Notes: a model not told the origin generated them from the letters alone. 64,000 nucleotides of DNA from Nostoc desertorum CM1-VF14 (GCA_019359245.1 JAHHHR010000031.1:1-64000), one strand, 5' to 3'; counted from the stretch's first letter, positions 36,082-45,986 are shown. Program-made: numbers and translations.

Positions 36082-38748
36082 ATGTCAACTCTCGTCATTG
36101 TCGAATCTCCAACCAAAGCTCGTACCATTCGCAACTACCTGCCAGCAGGCTATCGGGTGGAGGCGTCTATGGGTCATGTGCGTGACCTCCCCCAGTCGGC
36201 TAGTGAAATTCCTGCTGCCGTCAAAGGGGAAACATGGGCGCAGCTAGGGGTAAATGTGGACGCCGACTTTGAACCGGTGTATGTTGTCCCGAAAGACAAA
36301 AAGAAAATTGTTACCCAGCTCAAAGAAGCCCTCAAAGATGTAGATGAACTGATTCTGGCAACAGACGAAGACCGGGAAGGTGAAAGCATTAGTTGGCATT
36401 TATACCAATTGCTGAAGCCGAAAGTTCCCACTAAGCGGATGGTGTTTCACGAAATTACCCAAGAGGCGATCAAAAAAGCTCTGAAAAACTGCCGCAATAT
36501 TGATGAGCAGTTGGTTCGCGCCCAAGAAACACGGCGGATTTTAGATCGACTGGTGGGTTATACCCTGTCTCCCCTGCTATGGAAAAAAATCGCTTGGGGA
36601 TTATCAGCTGGGCGAGTGCAATCTGTAGCCGTGCGAGTTTTAGTTACTAGGGAACGCCAACGTCGCGCTTTCCATGAAGGTACCTACTGGGATTTGAAAG
36701 CCAGTTTGTCAAAGGAAAAAACCCCCTTTGGTGCCCAGTTGGTGACATTAGCAGGAACCAAAATCGCTAACGGCAGTGATTTTGACGCAACGACCGGACA
36801 AATTACCGCAGGTCGCAATGTCTTGTTGCTAAACGAAGACCAAGCGGTAGCGCTCAAGGAACGCCTAACTGGGAAAACTTGGAGTGTTACCGACATGGAG
36901 GAACGCCCAGTGACGCGCAAACCGTCGCCACCGTTCACCACCTCGACATTGCAACAAGAATCTAACCGGAAACTGCGCCTCTCAGCCCGTGACACGATGC
37001 GGGTTGCCCAGAATTTGTACGAGCAGGGGTATATTACCTATATGCGGACAGATTCGGTGCATTTGTCAGATCAAGCGATCGCAGCTGCTCGGAGTTCTGT
37101 AGAAAAGCTTTACGGTCAACAATACCTTAGTCCCCAACCCCGGCAATACACCACCAAATCCAAAGGCGCACAAGAGGCGCACGAAGCAATTCGTCCAGCA
37201 GGTAGCACCTTCCGCACACCCCAAGAAACTCCTTTGGGCGGTCGAGAACTTGCTATCTACGATTTGATTTGGAAGCGGACTGTTGCCTGTCAAATGGCTG
37301 ATTCCCGCCAAACTCAAATTACCGTGCAATTGCAAGTTGAGGACGCTGGATTTCGTTCTTCTGGCAAACGGATTGAATTTCCAGGATACTTACGTGCCTA
37401 CGTCGAAGGATCAGATGACCCAGAAGCAGCACTAGAAGACCAGGAAGTGATTTTGCCGAATCTGAAAGTGGGAGATCATCCGAATTGTACAGAACTGGAA
37501 GCAGTTGGGCACGAAACCCAACCGCCAGCTAGATACACAGAAGCTTCTTTGGTAAAAACCTTAGAAAGCGAAGGTATCGGTCGTCCCAGTACCTATGCCA
37601 GCATCATTGGCACCATCATCGACAAGGGTTATGCCCATTTGGTAACTAACGCTCTTATTCCTACTTTCACCGCTTTCGCCGTCACCGACTTACTGGAAAA
37701 ACATTTCCCAGACATCGTTGATCCCAGTTTCACCTCGAAGATGGAGCAAACCCTAGATGACATTGCCACAGGTGAAGCAAAATGGCTACCCTACTTGAAG
37801 CAATTCTATCTGGGAGATAAAGGGCTGGAAACTCTCGTCAAAGAACAAGAAAGTCAAATTGATGCCACCAAAGCTAGGACTGTAGAACTGGAGAATCTAG
37901 ATGCCAAAGTCCGCATTGGGAAATATGGCCCCTACATTGAAGTCGAAAATGGTGACGGAGTTATCACCGCCTCAATTCCCAAAGACTTGACACCAGCTGA
38001 CCTCGACCCCAAACAGGTAGAAGTATTGCTGCGACAAAAAATCACAGGCCCTGACCAGGTAGGTCGGCATCCCGAAACTGGCGAACCGATTTATGTAAAA
38101 ATTGGTGCTTACGGGCCTTATGTCCAATTGGGTGACAAAACCGATGAAAACCCCAAACCGAAACAAGCCTCCCTACTCAAAGGTGTTACCCCAGAAACCG
38201 TTACCCTGGAAATGGCTGTTGGTCTGTTAGCACTACCCCGGACATTAGGAGTTCATCCAGCCACTGGCGGCAAAATCCAAGCAAGTTTGGGACGCTTTGG
38301 CCCCTATGTGGTTCATGACCAGGGTAAGGAGGGGAAAGACTACCGTTCCCTGAAAGCTGCTGACAATGTATTGACAATTAGCTTAGAACGTGCATTAGAA
38401 CTATTGTCTGAGCCAAAAAAGGGACGCAGTTCTACCAGCAGCAAGTCAAAGGCAGCCTTACGCGAACTGGGTACTCATCCAGACGACGAGGAAAAAATTA
38501 ACATTTACGATGGCCCCTATGGCCCTTACATTAAGTATGGCAAAACTAATGTGAGTATCCCAGAAGGTCAAACAGTAGAGGATATAACCCTGGCTGAGGC
38601 GCTGAACTTGTTGGCAGCTAAAGCATCAACAGCAAAATCAACTCGCAAAACTAGTAAATCAACGAGTTCTAAATCAACGAGTTCTAAATCTAAGTCAACT
38701 GCTAAGTCATCAACGACGGCTGCGAAAAAAAAGGCCACAGAAGGTTAA
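36082..38748 (+). CDS. topA: DNA topoisomerase I
   Basis: An 888-residue type IA topoisomerase that relaxes negative supercoils. The Toprim domain has VIVESPTKA and ATDEDREGE (about 93-101). The catalytic tyrosine is Tyr320 in YITYMRTDSV. The C-terminal part lacks Cys4 zinc fingers and instead carries several topoisomerase repeat units, each with a GxYGPY/GRFGPY-type motif (around residues 613, 673, 747 and 812), which is typical for cyanobacteria. It ends in a Ser/Lys/Thr-rich basic tail of about 35 residues. The tail contains the repeated SKSTSSKSTSSKSKST pattern. Confidence 0.97.
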   Translation: MSTLVIVESPTKARTIRNYLPAGYRVEASMGHVRDLPQSASEIPAAVKGETWAQLGVNVDADFEPVYVVPKDKKKIVTQLKEALKDVDELILATDEDREGESISWHLYQLLKPKVPTKRMVFHEITQEAIKKALKNCRNIDEQLVRAQETRRILDRLVGYTLSPLLWKKIAWGLSAGRVQSVAVRVLVTRERQRRAFHEGTYWDLKASLSKEKTPFGAQLVTLAGTKIANGSDFDATTGQITAGRNVLLLNEDQAVALKERLTGKTWSVTDMEERPVTRKPSPPFTTSTLQQESNRKLRLSARDTMRVAQNLYEQGYITYMRTDSVHLSDQAIAAARSSVEKLYGQQYLSPQPRQYTTKSKGAQEAHEAIRPAGSTFRTPQETPLGGRELAIYDLIWKRTVACQMADSRQTQITVQLQVEDAGFRSSGKRIEFPGYLRAYVEGSDDPEAALEDQEVILPNLKVGDHPNCTELEAVGHETQPPARYTEASLVKTLESEGIGRPSTYASIIGTIIDKGYAHLVTNALIPTFTAFAVTDLLEKHFPDIVDPSFTSKMEQTLDDIATGEAKWLPYLKQFYLGDKGLETLVKEQESQIDATKARTVELENLDAKVRIGKYGPYIEVENGDGVITASIPKDLTPADLDPKQVEVLLRQKITGPDQVGRHPETGEPIYVKIGAYGPYVQLGDKTDENPKPKQASLLKGVTPETVTLEMAVGLLALPRTLGVHPATGGKIQASLGRFGPYVVHDQGKEGKDYRSLKAADNVLTISLERALELLSEPKKGRSSTSSKSKAALRELGTHPDDEEKINIYDGPYGPYIKYGKTNVSIPEGQTVEDITLAEALNLLAAKASTAKSTRKTSKSTSSKSTSSKSKSTAKSSTTAAKKKATEG

Positions 38749-39140
38749 TTGCAAGTCAGCTAATTTTGGATTTTTGATTTTAGATTCATAGAATTTTGGG
38801 GTTCATGCCTCGATAAGGGACTCCTCCACCGCAGTGGCTCCTCCCTGTAGGTGAAATAAATCTGAAATCTATCAGTCTAAAATTTGTAGTCAAGAGTCTT
38901 AAGTCTGATCCTTAACTCTTGACCCTTGATATTCATCCTTGATAGGATCCAGTACAGTAGGTTGCAAGTGTGATACTCTAAAAAGTAAGGGAAAACACAA
39001 CGCCAAATTTTAGAAGTGGCTTATGTCCCAAATACGGGATTGTTTATCAGCCCGCTTGGAAGCCAGAGGTGCGAAAATATGCCGATTTCTGCGTACCTGT
39101 TAATCAAAAATTGAGGTAGTATCTCAGGAGCCGTCAGTTC
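38749..39140. other. Intergenic stretch after topA
   Basis: About 390 bases with TTTTGGATTTTGGATT-like short repeats and a CTCCTCC-rich patch (38820-38850). No gene was recognised, although AGGAG at 39126-39130 serves the next small gene. Confidence 0.5.
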
Positions 39141-39281
39141 ATGGACTATATAGAAAAGGTGCTGGAAAAGGTTAAGGAATTAGCGCGGAGGCTAATTGAG
39201 AGCCTGTTAGGGCCAGAGGCTGAACCGGAACCGGAACTGATTCCGATTCCTGTGAACGATCGCTCACGTCGTCGTCACTAG
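39141..39281 (+). CDS. Small conserved peptide, 46 residues
   Basis: An open frame from ATG 39141 to TAG 39279-39281, with AGGAG ten bases upstream. The product is MDYIEKVLEKVKELARRLIE, an amphipathic helix, followed by a Pro/Glu stretch (PEAEPEPELIPIP) and a basic end NDRSRRRH. The neat ribosome site, codon-like composition and eight-base spacing to aroQ suggest a real gene translated with it. The function is not recognised. Confidence 0.65.
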   Translation: MDYIEKVLEKVKELARRLIESLLGPEAEPEPELIPIPVNDRSRRRH

Positions 39282-39288
39282 GCTCAAA

Positions 39289-39750
39289 GTGCTTAACTCG
39301 ACATTGCAACCCTTAAGCATTCTGGCACTGCATGGGCCAAACTTAAATTTGCTAGGACAGCGAGAACCAGGAATTTATGGTGCGTTGACACTAGCTGAAA
39401 TTAACCGCCTGTTAGAAGAAGAAGGATTCAAGTTACAGGCGAAAGTTTTTTCTATGCAGTCAAATCATGAAGGAATTTTGGTAGATACTATTCATGGCGC
39501 ATTAGGACAACATCAAGGAATTTTGATTAATGCAGGGGCATATACCCACACAAGTGTAGCCTTGCGAGATGCGATCGCTGCTGTTAATTTGCCCACAGTG
39601 GAAGTACATCTGAGTAATATATACCGCCGGGAAGATTTTCGCCATCATTCATATATCGCTCCAGTAGCGATTGGACAAATAAGTGGTTTTGGTGGACAAA
39701 GTTACTTGTTGGGCTTACAGGCATTAGTGAATCATTTAAGAAGCATATAA
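39289..39750 (+). CDS. aroQ: 3-dehydroquinate dehydratase, type II
   Basis: A 153-residue enzyme of the shikimate pathway that converts 3-dehydroquinate to 3-dehydroshikimate. Type II features are LHGPNLNLLGQREPGIYG (with the catalytic Tyr29 in GIYG and the lid Arg), NHEGILVDTIH, INAGAYTHTSVALRDA and VEVHLSNIYRREDFRH. Length is normal for the dodecameric enzyme. The start is GTG. It follows the 46-residue gene by seven bases. Confidence 0.96.
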   Translation: MLNSTLQPLSILALHGPNLNLLGQREPGIYGALTLAEINRLLEEEGFKLQAKVFSMQSNHEGILVDTIHGALGQHQGILINAGAYTHTSVALRDAIAAVNLPTVEVHLSNIYRREDFRHHSYIAPVAIGQISGFGGQSYLLGLQALVNHLRSI

Positions 39751-39837
39751 TAAGCATGAAAAATAAATTGATTTTGAATTTTGGATTTTGGATTAAATTC
39801 TTGAATCTAAAATCTGAAATCTAAAATCCAAAATCGT

Positions 39838-40782
39838 ATGCGTCATTCTCCTATAAGTCGGTTTAGAGGTACTTTACTGGGAGCATTCCTGGGAGAAAGT
39901 TTGGCCACTGGTAATATACAGTCTCAGAGTGGTCTGAATTTGGGCAGAATGGCGGTTCTAGGTACTGAGAGTTTGATTACGTTAGGTAGATTAGATTTAG
40001 ATGATTGGATAGCGCGTCAGCAACAAGAATCTCTTCATTTAGCAGCAACGGACGATATATCGATAAAAATAATTCTTGCGACACTACCAATAGCACTTTT
40101 TTTTCACGAAAATCCTATTAAGCTCCAAAAAAATTTGCTGCACGTTCTAAAAATCTGGGAGGATGACCCAGTAGTAAGGGATGGAACGCTAGCAGTAGGA
40201 TATGCGATATCTCTTGCCCTAACTGAAAAACTCAACTCTCTAACCCTCATTCCACAAATAATTTCTTTTCTCGGACAAACACCGACATCAATACCAAAAA
40301 AATTATTAAGAGTTCAAAATTTATTAGATCAAGGGGCTGGATTGTCAAGGGCGCAAGCTGAGTTTGCTAAGGAAGAAAAACTCAGTAACACTATTGCTAT
40401 GGCATTTTACTGCTTTTTGAGTACTTTGGAAGACTTTCGCCTAGCAGTTTTGCAGGCTACTCACAATGGCAATTTTAAAGTGCAAGATGCTACGCCTTTT
40501 AGCTCACAGGCTACAGGTGCAATTACTGGTGCTTTATCAGGAGCATATAACGGTATAGGCTCAATTCCGGTAAATTGGCAAGTCTTGCTCTTGCAAAGGA
40601 ATTCTCCAATATGGGGACTAACTAGCTTTTCCCAAATGTTAGAATTGACCGATGCATTAGTGGCAGTATGGTCGGGAGTGTATGATATTCCCTTAAATCC
40701 AAAGGAGTTAGTAGCACAGGAGGGATGTGAGGTAGCTTTGCTTTCAGTTTACGCAGCTCCTCGTGTTATTCGGTCGCGTTAA
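39838..40782 (+). CDS. ADP-ribosylglycohydrolase-like protein with an incomplete metal site
   Basis: A 314-residue all-helical protein of the DraG/ARH fold. The N-terminus SRFRGTLLGAFLGE corresponds to the glycine loop of the family. The first metal motif survives as TDD at 71-73. The second, normally GxDTDT, reads SSQATGAI at 222-229, losing its Asp residues, although the following ITGALSGAYNGIGSIPVNW fits. It is probably catalytically impaired or altered, perhaps a binding protein. The 87-base gap from aroQ is filled with TTTTGGATT-type repeats. Confidence 0.75.
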   Translation: MRHSPISRFRGTLLGAFLGESLATGNIQSQSGLNLGRMAVLGTESLITLGRLDLDDWIARQQQESLHLAATDDISIKIILATLPIALFFHENPIKLQKNLLHVLKIWEDDPVVRDGTLAVGYAISLALTEKLNSLTLIPQIISFLGQTPTSIPKKLLRVQNLLDQGAGLSRAQAEFAKEEKLSNTIAMAFYCFLSTLEDFRLAVLQATHNGNFKVQDATPFSSQATGAITGALSGAYNGIGSIPVNWQVLLLQRNSPIWGLTSFSQMLELTDALVAVWSGVYDIPLNPKELVAQEGCEVALLSVYAAPRVIRSR

Positions 40783-41024
40783 TGCTATTTTCACTGAACA
40801 ATGGTACGGGTACTAAACGCTGAAGACTACTAAATTTAGTCAAAAACTAAAAAACTTATATACTAGAAATTTTCAGCAAATTTCAACCTGAGTGTGTAGG
40901 TAGCTATTGTGGTAAATCAGCTTTAATTAGCCTTCACCACCCTAGTTGCAGCAGCCGCAGATCAAACTTCCCTGATGATTGTCTTATTTTGAGCTATCAA
41001 AGTCAGCAATTGCAGGCAGAAATA
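40783..41024. other. Upstream region of the PgpH-type gene
   Basis: About 240 A/T-rich bases that presumably hold the promoter. A TTG at 40989 in the same frame is an alternative start for the next gene. Confidence 0.35.
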
Positions 41025-43760
41025 ATGAAAATAGAGCAATTTTTGCAGTTCTTAACCCAGCAATTAACTCACTGGCGGCGACAGTACAAAGGACTACGCC
41101 GTAAAGGAAAGTTAATGAGAAGTCCCAAAAGCAAAATTCATAGAAGGGAACTTTTAAGGACTATCTTTAACAGTGTAATTTTATTTTTATCAAAAACCAA
41201 CCATAAAAGCGAACGTCGAAAACAAGAAAGAGCGTTCAAGTCAAAGGCAAAATCGCTCAAAACTAAGAGTAGTATTTATGCAGTCTGTTTAGATTGGGTA
41301 CATGAACAGCGTTCTTTAGTAATTTTAGCGATTGCTGTAGTGTCCCTCACAGGTGTTACGGGACATAAATTCTACAACCAAACTCAACTTCAAGTAGGAA
41401 ATACTGCATCGCAGACGATTACAGCACCTTACACAGCTAGCATCGAAGATCAGAAAAAAACAGAAGCCGAGCGCAAAGCCGTCAGTAAAAGCTCCTTACA
41501 AGTGTTGATGATTGATGCGCGAATGAATGAGCAAATCAACAGAAAATTGCAACAACTTCTGGATAATGGTAACGAAATTCGCGCCCTTGCTGGAACTTTT
41601 CCTTTTTTTGATCCTATCGTTTTGTCTATCTCTACCCAGCGTTACCTCCGCTCTTGTCCAGATTCGGAATGGCAAGCACTGATAGTAGCTGTAGAAAATA
41701 GTAAAAATCAGTATAAGAAGAGAATAGGAGAAACCACTACTTCATCCCGTCCATCATCCATCCTTGCACCCAATCAGGAACGCCAACCGCGCACCGCGCC
41801 ATCCAAATCTGATTCCCAGAGTCCTCAGGTAACACCAACACCACAGAAGACGGAGCTAGTTGATTTTTCTCAAAGCACTGACTTTACCCAAGCAGTAGGA
41901 GAACTAGAATCTTACTACCTCACAACTTCTGAGAAAAACTTGTCTCTAGTGATTGCTCAAATTTCCCAAATACGCCAAAGGTATACCCAAGCCACTGCTA
42001 AACTTTTAAAGTTAGAGACTGTTAGCCCAGCAGTATATGAGGCATCTCTTTTTTTGGATTTGTCAGATGTGGAATGGGAAAAAACCCAAATGGGAATCCA
42101 TCAGAGTGCAGAGCGGATTCTCACCCAAGGCATCCCACATGGACTGCCAAAAAATATTTTACAAGATGCAGTCAGTTTACAATTGCAGACCTTTGTACCA
42201 GAATCGGCTGAACCTTTGGCAAAAAACTTATTGTTAGCTGTACTCAAGCCGAATCTGCAAAAAGATGAAGAACAAACCAGAGAAAATGCTCAAAAGGCTG
42301 CTGCTGGAGTGCCACCTGTAATGGTGAAGGTACGGCGTGGTGAGGTGATTGTCAAAAAAGGAGCGCAGATTACTGCATGGAACTTTGAGGTGCTGGAGTA
42401 TTATCATCTGGTTCGTTGGGAGGTAAAATGGCGGGAGTTGGCGAAGTTAGCAGGCGTTATTGCGATCGCCATTGGCATTTTTGTCTGGGTAGAACGACAT
42501 GTCAATTGCGAATTGCGACAACGCGATCGCCTATTGGTGTTATTGCTGACTTTGAGTGTGCCAGGATTGGTAACGATGGGATTGCCTTATACCACCTGGA
42601 GTGCCCTTAGTTTGTTGTTGGGAAGCTTCTATGGCCCCACTTTGGGTTTGACAGTTGTTGGACTGCTGTTGCCGATATTAGCTATTAGCTTGGATATAAG
42701 CAAGGCTGCACTTTTAGCTGGTGCAGGGGGAGGAATATTAGGTAGTTACATAGCACAACGATTGCGATCGCGTGAAGAATTGGCATTATTAGGTGTTGCG
42801 ATCGCTTTAACTCAAGGCGGCATTTACCTTCTTGTTAAAATCTTAATTGGTCAAGTATTTGGTTCAACTTGGTATATCGTCCTCCAAGAAGCCGGATTGT
42901 TTGCTTTATCCGGTTTAGCCTGGAGTGTTGTAGCCTTAGGCTTAAGTCCTTATCTAGAAAAAGTTTTCGATTTAGTTACCCCAATCCGTTTAGCAGAACT
43001 GGCGAACCCTAACCGCCCTTTATTAAAACGACTTGCTACTGAGACTCCCGGAACTTTTCAACATACCCTGTTTGTAGCTACCCTTGCCGAAGCTGCTGCC
43101 AAAGAATTAGGATGCAATGTTGAACTAGTCAGGGCTGGGACATTATATCACGATATTGGTAAAATGCACGACCCCCTTGGCTTTATTGAAAATCAAATGG
43201 GGGGGCCGAATAAACACGATACAGAAATTAAAGACCCTTGGAAGAGTGCAGAAATTATTAAAAAGCACGTAACAGAAGGGTTAGTGATGGCACGTAAACA
43301 CCTTTTACCGACTGCAATTCAAGCTTTTATTCCAGAGCATCAGGGAACGATGCTAATTGCTTATTTCCATCACCAAGCCCAGCAAATGGCTCAGGAAGAT
43401 CTAAGTTTAACAGTAGACGATGCAGATTTTCGCTACGATGGGCCGATTCCCCAATCACGGGAAACTGGAATTGTCATGTTAGCAGATTCTTGTGAAGCGG
43501 CGCTGCGATCGCTCGAAGCATCGGCTAAACCTCTGGGAGAAAAGCGATCGCTTAAAGAAGTTTCCACCGAACAAGCTTTAGCAATGCTCAATAATATTCT
43601 GCGTGCCAAATGGCAAGACAATCAACTCGTAGATTCAGGGCTAAAACGGGAAGAGATGTCACAAATTGCTCAGATATTTGTGGATGTTTGGCAGCAATTT
43701 CATCACAAACGGATTGCTTATCCTAAGTTGAAAGCTAGTAGCAATGCGCGGAATTCGTAA
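41025..43760 (+). CDS. 7TM-HD cyclic-di-AMP phosphodiesterase, PgpH type
   Basis: A 911-residue membrane enzyme. One helix (about 90-110) precedes a large extracytoplasmic 7TMR-HDED region (to about 450), which includes a Pro/Ser-rich low-complexity segment near residues 235-275. Seven helices follow (about 465-640). The C-terminal HD domain has FQHTLFVATLAEAAAKEL, LYHDIGKM and FIPEHQGTM. PgpH homologues hydrolyse c-di-AMP, a regulator of osmotic and night-time physiology in cyanobacteria. The ATG at 41025 is chosen, but TTG 40989 is possible. Confidence 0.88.
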   Translation: MKIEQFLQFLTQQLTHWRRQYKGLRRKGKLMRSPKSKIHRRELLRTIFNSVILFLSKTNHKSERRKQERAFKSKAKSLKTKSSIYAVCLDWVHEQRSLVILAIAVVSLTGVTGHKFYNQTQLQVGNTASQTITAPYTASIEDQKKTEAERKAVSKSSLQVLMIDARMNEQINRKLQQLLDNGNEIRALAGTFPFFDPIVLSISTQRYLRSCPDSEWQALIVAVENSKNQYKKRIGETTTSSRPSSILAPNQERQPRTAPSKSDSQSPQVTPTPQKTELVDFSQSTDFTQAVGELESYYLTTSEKNLSLVIAQISQIRQRYTQATAKLLKLETVSPAVYEASLFLDLSDVEWEKTQMGIHQSAERILTQGIPHGLPKNILQDAVSLQLQTFVPESAEPLAKNLLLAVLKPNLQKDEEQTRENAQKAAAGVPPVMVKVRRGEVIVKKGAQITAWNFEVLEYYHLVRWEVKWRELAKLAGVIAIAIGIFVWVERHVNCELRQRDRLLVLLLTLSVPGLVTMGLPYTTWSALSLLLGSFYGPTLGLTVVGLLLPILAISLDISKAALLAGAGGGILGSYIAQRLRSREELALLGVAIALTQGGIYLLVKILIGQVFGSTWYIVLQEAGLFALSGLAWSVVALGLSPYLEKVFDLVTPIRLAELANPNRPLLKRLATETPGTFQHTLFVATLAEAAAKELGCNVELVRAGTLYHDIGKMHDPLGFIENQMGGPNKHDTEIKDPWKSAEIIKKHVTEGLVMARKHLLPTAIQAFIPEHQGTMLIAYFHHQAQQMAQEDLSLTVDDADFRYDGPIPQSRETGIVMLADSCEAALRSLEASAKPLGEKRSLKEVSTEQALAMLNNILRAKWQDNQLVDSGLKREEMSQIAQIFVDVWQQFHHKRIAYPKLKASSNARNS

Positions 43761-43874
43761 TCTGATGTCTACGATGGGCTACGCCTAGGTAGTTCAGATT
43801 TCCAAAATGCTGAATTGTTATTTCCTAACTTATCAATCTTAAAACCCGGAGAAATTATTAGGAGTTAAAGAAAA

Positions 43875-44135
43875 ATGGCTACTTTAACTATTCATTTACC
43901 AGACGAAAAACACAACAGATTAAAACAACTTGCTCAAGCCAAAGGTATAAGTGTAAATAAGTTGATTGAAGAACTTTCCACCATAGCTCTATCAGAATTT
44001 GATGCCACTACCAGATTTAAAGCAATGGCTGCAACTGGCAGTCTAGAAGAAGGCTTAAGAATACTGGTTAAACTTGATGCTTTGACACAACAGGAACTAT
44101 TTATCACTGGAATCCCTTCACAGCTACTAAAATAA
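43875..44135 (+). CDS. Ribbon-helix-helix protein, orphan antitoxin-like
   Basis: An 86-residue protein opening MATLTIHLPDEKHNRLKQLAQAKGISVNKLIEEL, the beta-strand/helix/helix of an RHH (Arc/CopG/HicB-like) DNA-binding domain. The rest (FKAMAATGSLEEGLRILVKLDAL) resembles the toxin-binding tail of antitoxins. TTAGGAGTTAAAG gives a good ribosome site. No toxin gene follows; its 3' end overlaps the convergent tetR gene by 32 bases. It may have lost its partner or act alone. Confidence 0.7.
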   Translation: MATLTIHLPDEKHNRLKQLAQAKGISVNKLIEELSTIALSEFDATTRFKAMAATGSLEEGLRILVKLDALTQQELFITGIPSQLLK

Positions 44136-44751
44136 ACGCGATCGCTTCTTCCGTATGTTCCTCTACCATTTCTGGACTGAGGCGATCAATATCTGGTGCT
44201 AAGTGTTTCCAGTTTTCATGCACTGTGAAGTAAAACAAACAAACACTCAAAATATGAGTCAATGCCAGAAATGGCTTGAGTGGACGAAAACATCCTTGTG
44301 CCATACCTCTGTCCAAAACCTTAAGTAGGTGTTCGTGAAGATTCAAAACATTGCATTCCCTAAAATAAACTCCTTGATTTTGACAAGCTTCCTGAAACCA
44401 CAGCATTTGACGCTGAGGGTTTTTAGCTTCATTTGAAATTGCGATGCGAATAATCTGCTTAAGAGCTTCTTCTGGGGGCAAAGTATCAAAATTTAATCCC
44501 CCAAGGATAGCTTGCACTTCATTGACTGGACGTTGCAAAACGGCTTTATACAAGTTCTCCTTGTTCTCAAAATAGTAGTGAAGAGTTGCGGTTGTCACCT
44601 TGGCACGATCAGCGATCGCACTCATCCGCGCCCCTTTTAAGCCGTGTCGTGAAAATTCTTGCTCTGCGGCATCTAATATTTGCAGCTGTGTTACTTCAGC
44701 ATCTCGAAACGGGCGGACTGATTTAGCAATTCGTTTACCTGATCGAACCAC
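44104..44751 (-). CDS. TetR-family regulator (first module)
   Basis: A 215-residue repressor. The N-terminal helix-turn-helix is in ILDAAEQEFSRHGLKGARMSAIADRAKVTTATLHYYFENKENLYKAVLQ (residues 25-73). The larger helical C-terminus binds the inducer and dimerises. It starts with GTG. It is divergent from a Rieske oxygenase gene, with a 28-base palindrome between them that is the likely operator. A second, clearly related TetR/Rieske pair follows at 45987-47930. Confidence 0.9.
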   Translation of the reverse strand: MVRSGKRIAKSVRPFRDAEVTQLQILDAAEQEFSRHGLKGARMSAIADRAKVTTATLHYYFENKENLYKAVLQRPVNEVQAILGGLNFDTLPPEEALKQIIRIAISNEAKNPQRQMLWFQEACQNQGVYFRECNVLNLHEHLLKVLDRGMAQGCFRPLKPFLALTHILSVCLFYFTVHENWKHLAPDIDRLSPEMVEEHTEEAIAFILVAVKGFQ

Positions 44752-44847
44752 AGTATCTTAACTCATAGTTTGCCCTTCAATCGTACCAAATAGCCACTGC
44801 AACTGAAGATATTCAATCTTTGAATTGACGCAGCTGCAAGTCATTGG

Positions 44848-44875
44848 TAAACTTACTAATTAATCAGTAAGTTTA
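44848..44875. promoter_or_regulatory. 28-bp palindrome, likely TetR operator
   Basis: TAAACTTACT (44848-44857) and AGTAAGTTTA (44866-44875) are perfect complements with eight bases between. It ends seven bases before the Rieske ATG, so a bound dimer would block both transcription and the start region. Binding by the adjacent TetR is inferred. Confidence 0.75.
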
Positions 44876-44882
44876 AGTAATT

Positions 44883-45905
44883 ATGAAGCAATTACAAGGC
44901 GCACCGTGGCTTTTAGCACATCGTTCTATGCTAAAACCCAATAAACCCCTAAAATTTTCTCTGTTGGGTAATGATTACGTTCTTTGGCAAAACATTCGTG
45001 GTGCGATTAGTGCCTTACCCAATGCTTGCCCTCACATGGGCGCAATGCTGTCAGAGGGTTGGTGTGTAACAAAACCTGATGGTAGTAGTGCAATCGCCTG
45101 CCCTTTTCATGCGTTGGAATTTGACGATTCGGGTTGCACAGTTCTTCCAGGTTCTAACAAGCAAACGAAGTTGTTAATACAGCCGCTAGAGTTGATCATC
45201 CAAGGTGACTTTATTTGGTCTTATGGAGGTTACGAACCGAAGATTCCGATCCCAACGATCATGAATGAGATTGCAGCAGAATATGAGTTTGTTGGAGTTA
45301 CGGGCGATCGCAGCATTCCAACTGATATTCTCAGCCTATTACTGAATATGCACGACTACAACCATCAAAATGGCACGCATCGAGAATTATTTGAGATTGA
45401 AGAAGTCTTGGTGAAGCAATTCATCGACGAGGGGTTACATTCTCATGCTTACTTGTCGCAACCCAGAAAACAACCTACATTTCGTAACATTTTGAAAAAT
45501 CCCGGTCAGATGGCAATGCCAAGAGTGTTGGAGGCTCATCTAGAAAATTTCTTTCCGTTCATGGGATTAATGCACGGTGAGAATAATCTGCTGACCCTGA
45601 AAGAATGCCACTTCTATCTGCCAGAAGCCGATCATCAATCTCGTGTGTTTGTGTTGATGTATATGAAGGCACATTCTCCAATTGCACACTTGATCAAAAG
45701 CAATCTCCTCAAGTTGATTGATGTCGTTGTGGATCAAGACGCAAAGATTTTAAGCAAGATTTACGCAAATACACCGCAGCGAATTAAGTTAAACAATGAA
45801 GTAGGGATGGATTGGGTACGGCGAAATTTTGAAAGCTTTCCAGCAGTTACCGAACCAAATCTATCTCGATTGTCAGCCAGGATTAACTGCAACGTTATTC
45901 AGTAA
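44883..45905 (+). CDS. Rieske non-heme iron oxygenase (first module)
   Basis: A 340-residue protein. The Rieske 2Fe-2S ligands are C49-P-H51 and C73-P-F-H76, with a 21-residue spacing longer than usual. The mononuclear iron site is DYNHQNGTH (D158, H161, H166). The whole resembles ring-hydroxylating or sterol/carotenoid-type Rieske monooxygenase alpha subunits; the substrate is unknown. No reductase gene is near, so ferredoxin probably donates electrons. Controlled by the divergent TetR. No Shine-Dalgarno is evident before the ATG. Confidence 0.87.
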   Translation: MKQLQGAPWLLAHRSMLKPNKPLKFSLLGNDYVLWQNIRGAISALPNACPHMGAMLSEGWCVTKPDGSSAIACPFHALEFDDSGCTVLPGSNKQTKLLIQPLELIIQGDFIWSYGGYEPKIPIPTIMNEIAAEYEFVGVTGDRSIPTDILSLLLNMHDYNHQNGTHRELFEIEEVLVKQFIDEGLHSHAYLSQPRKQPTFRNILKNPGQMAMPRVLEAHLENFFPFMGLMHGENNLLTLKECHFYLPEADHQSRVFVLMYMKAHSPIAHLIKSNLLKLIDVVVDQDAKILSKIYANTPQRIKLNNEVGMDWVRRNFESFPAVTEPNLSRLSARINCNVIQ

Positions 45906-45986
45906 TGTTTTACTTTCTCTAATTGCGAGTGCTACCAGTGCCTCGCAAAAATTTACCGCGATCGCAGTTTCCCAATACCCAATCAT

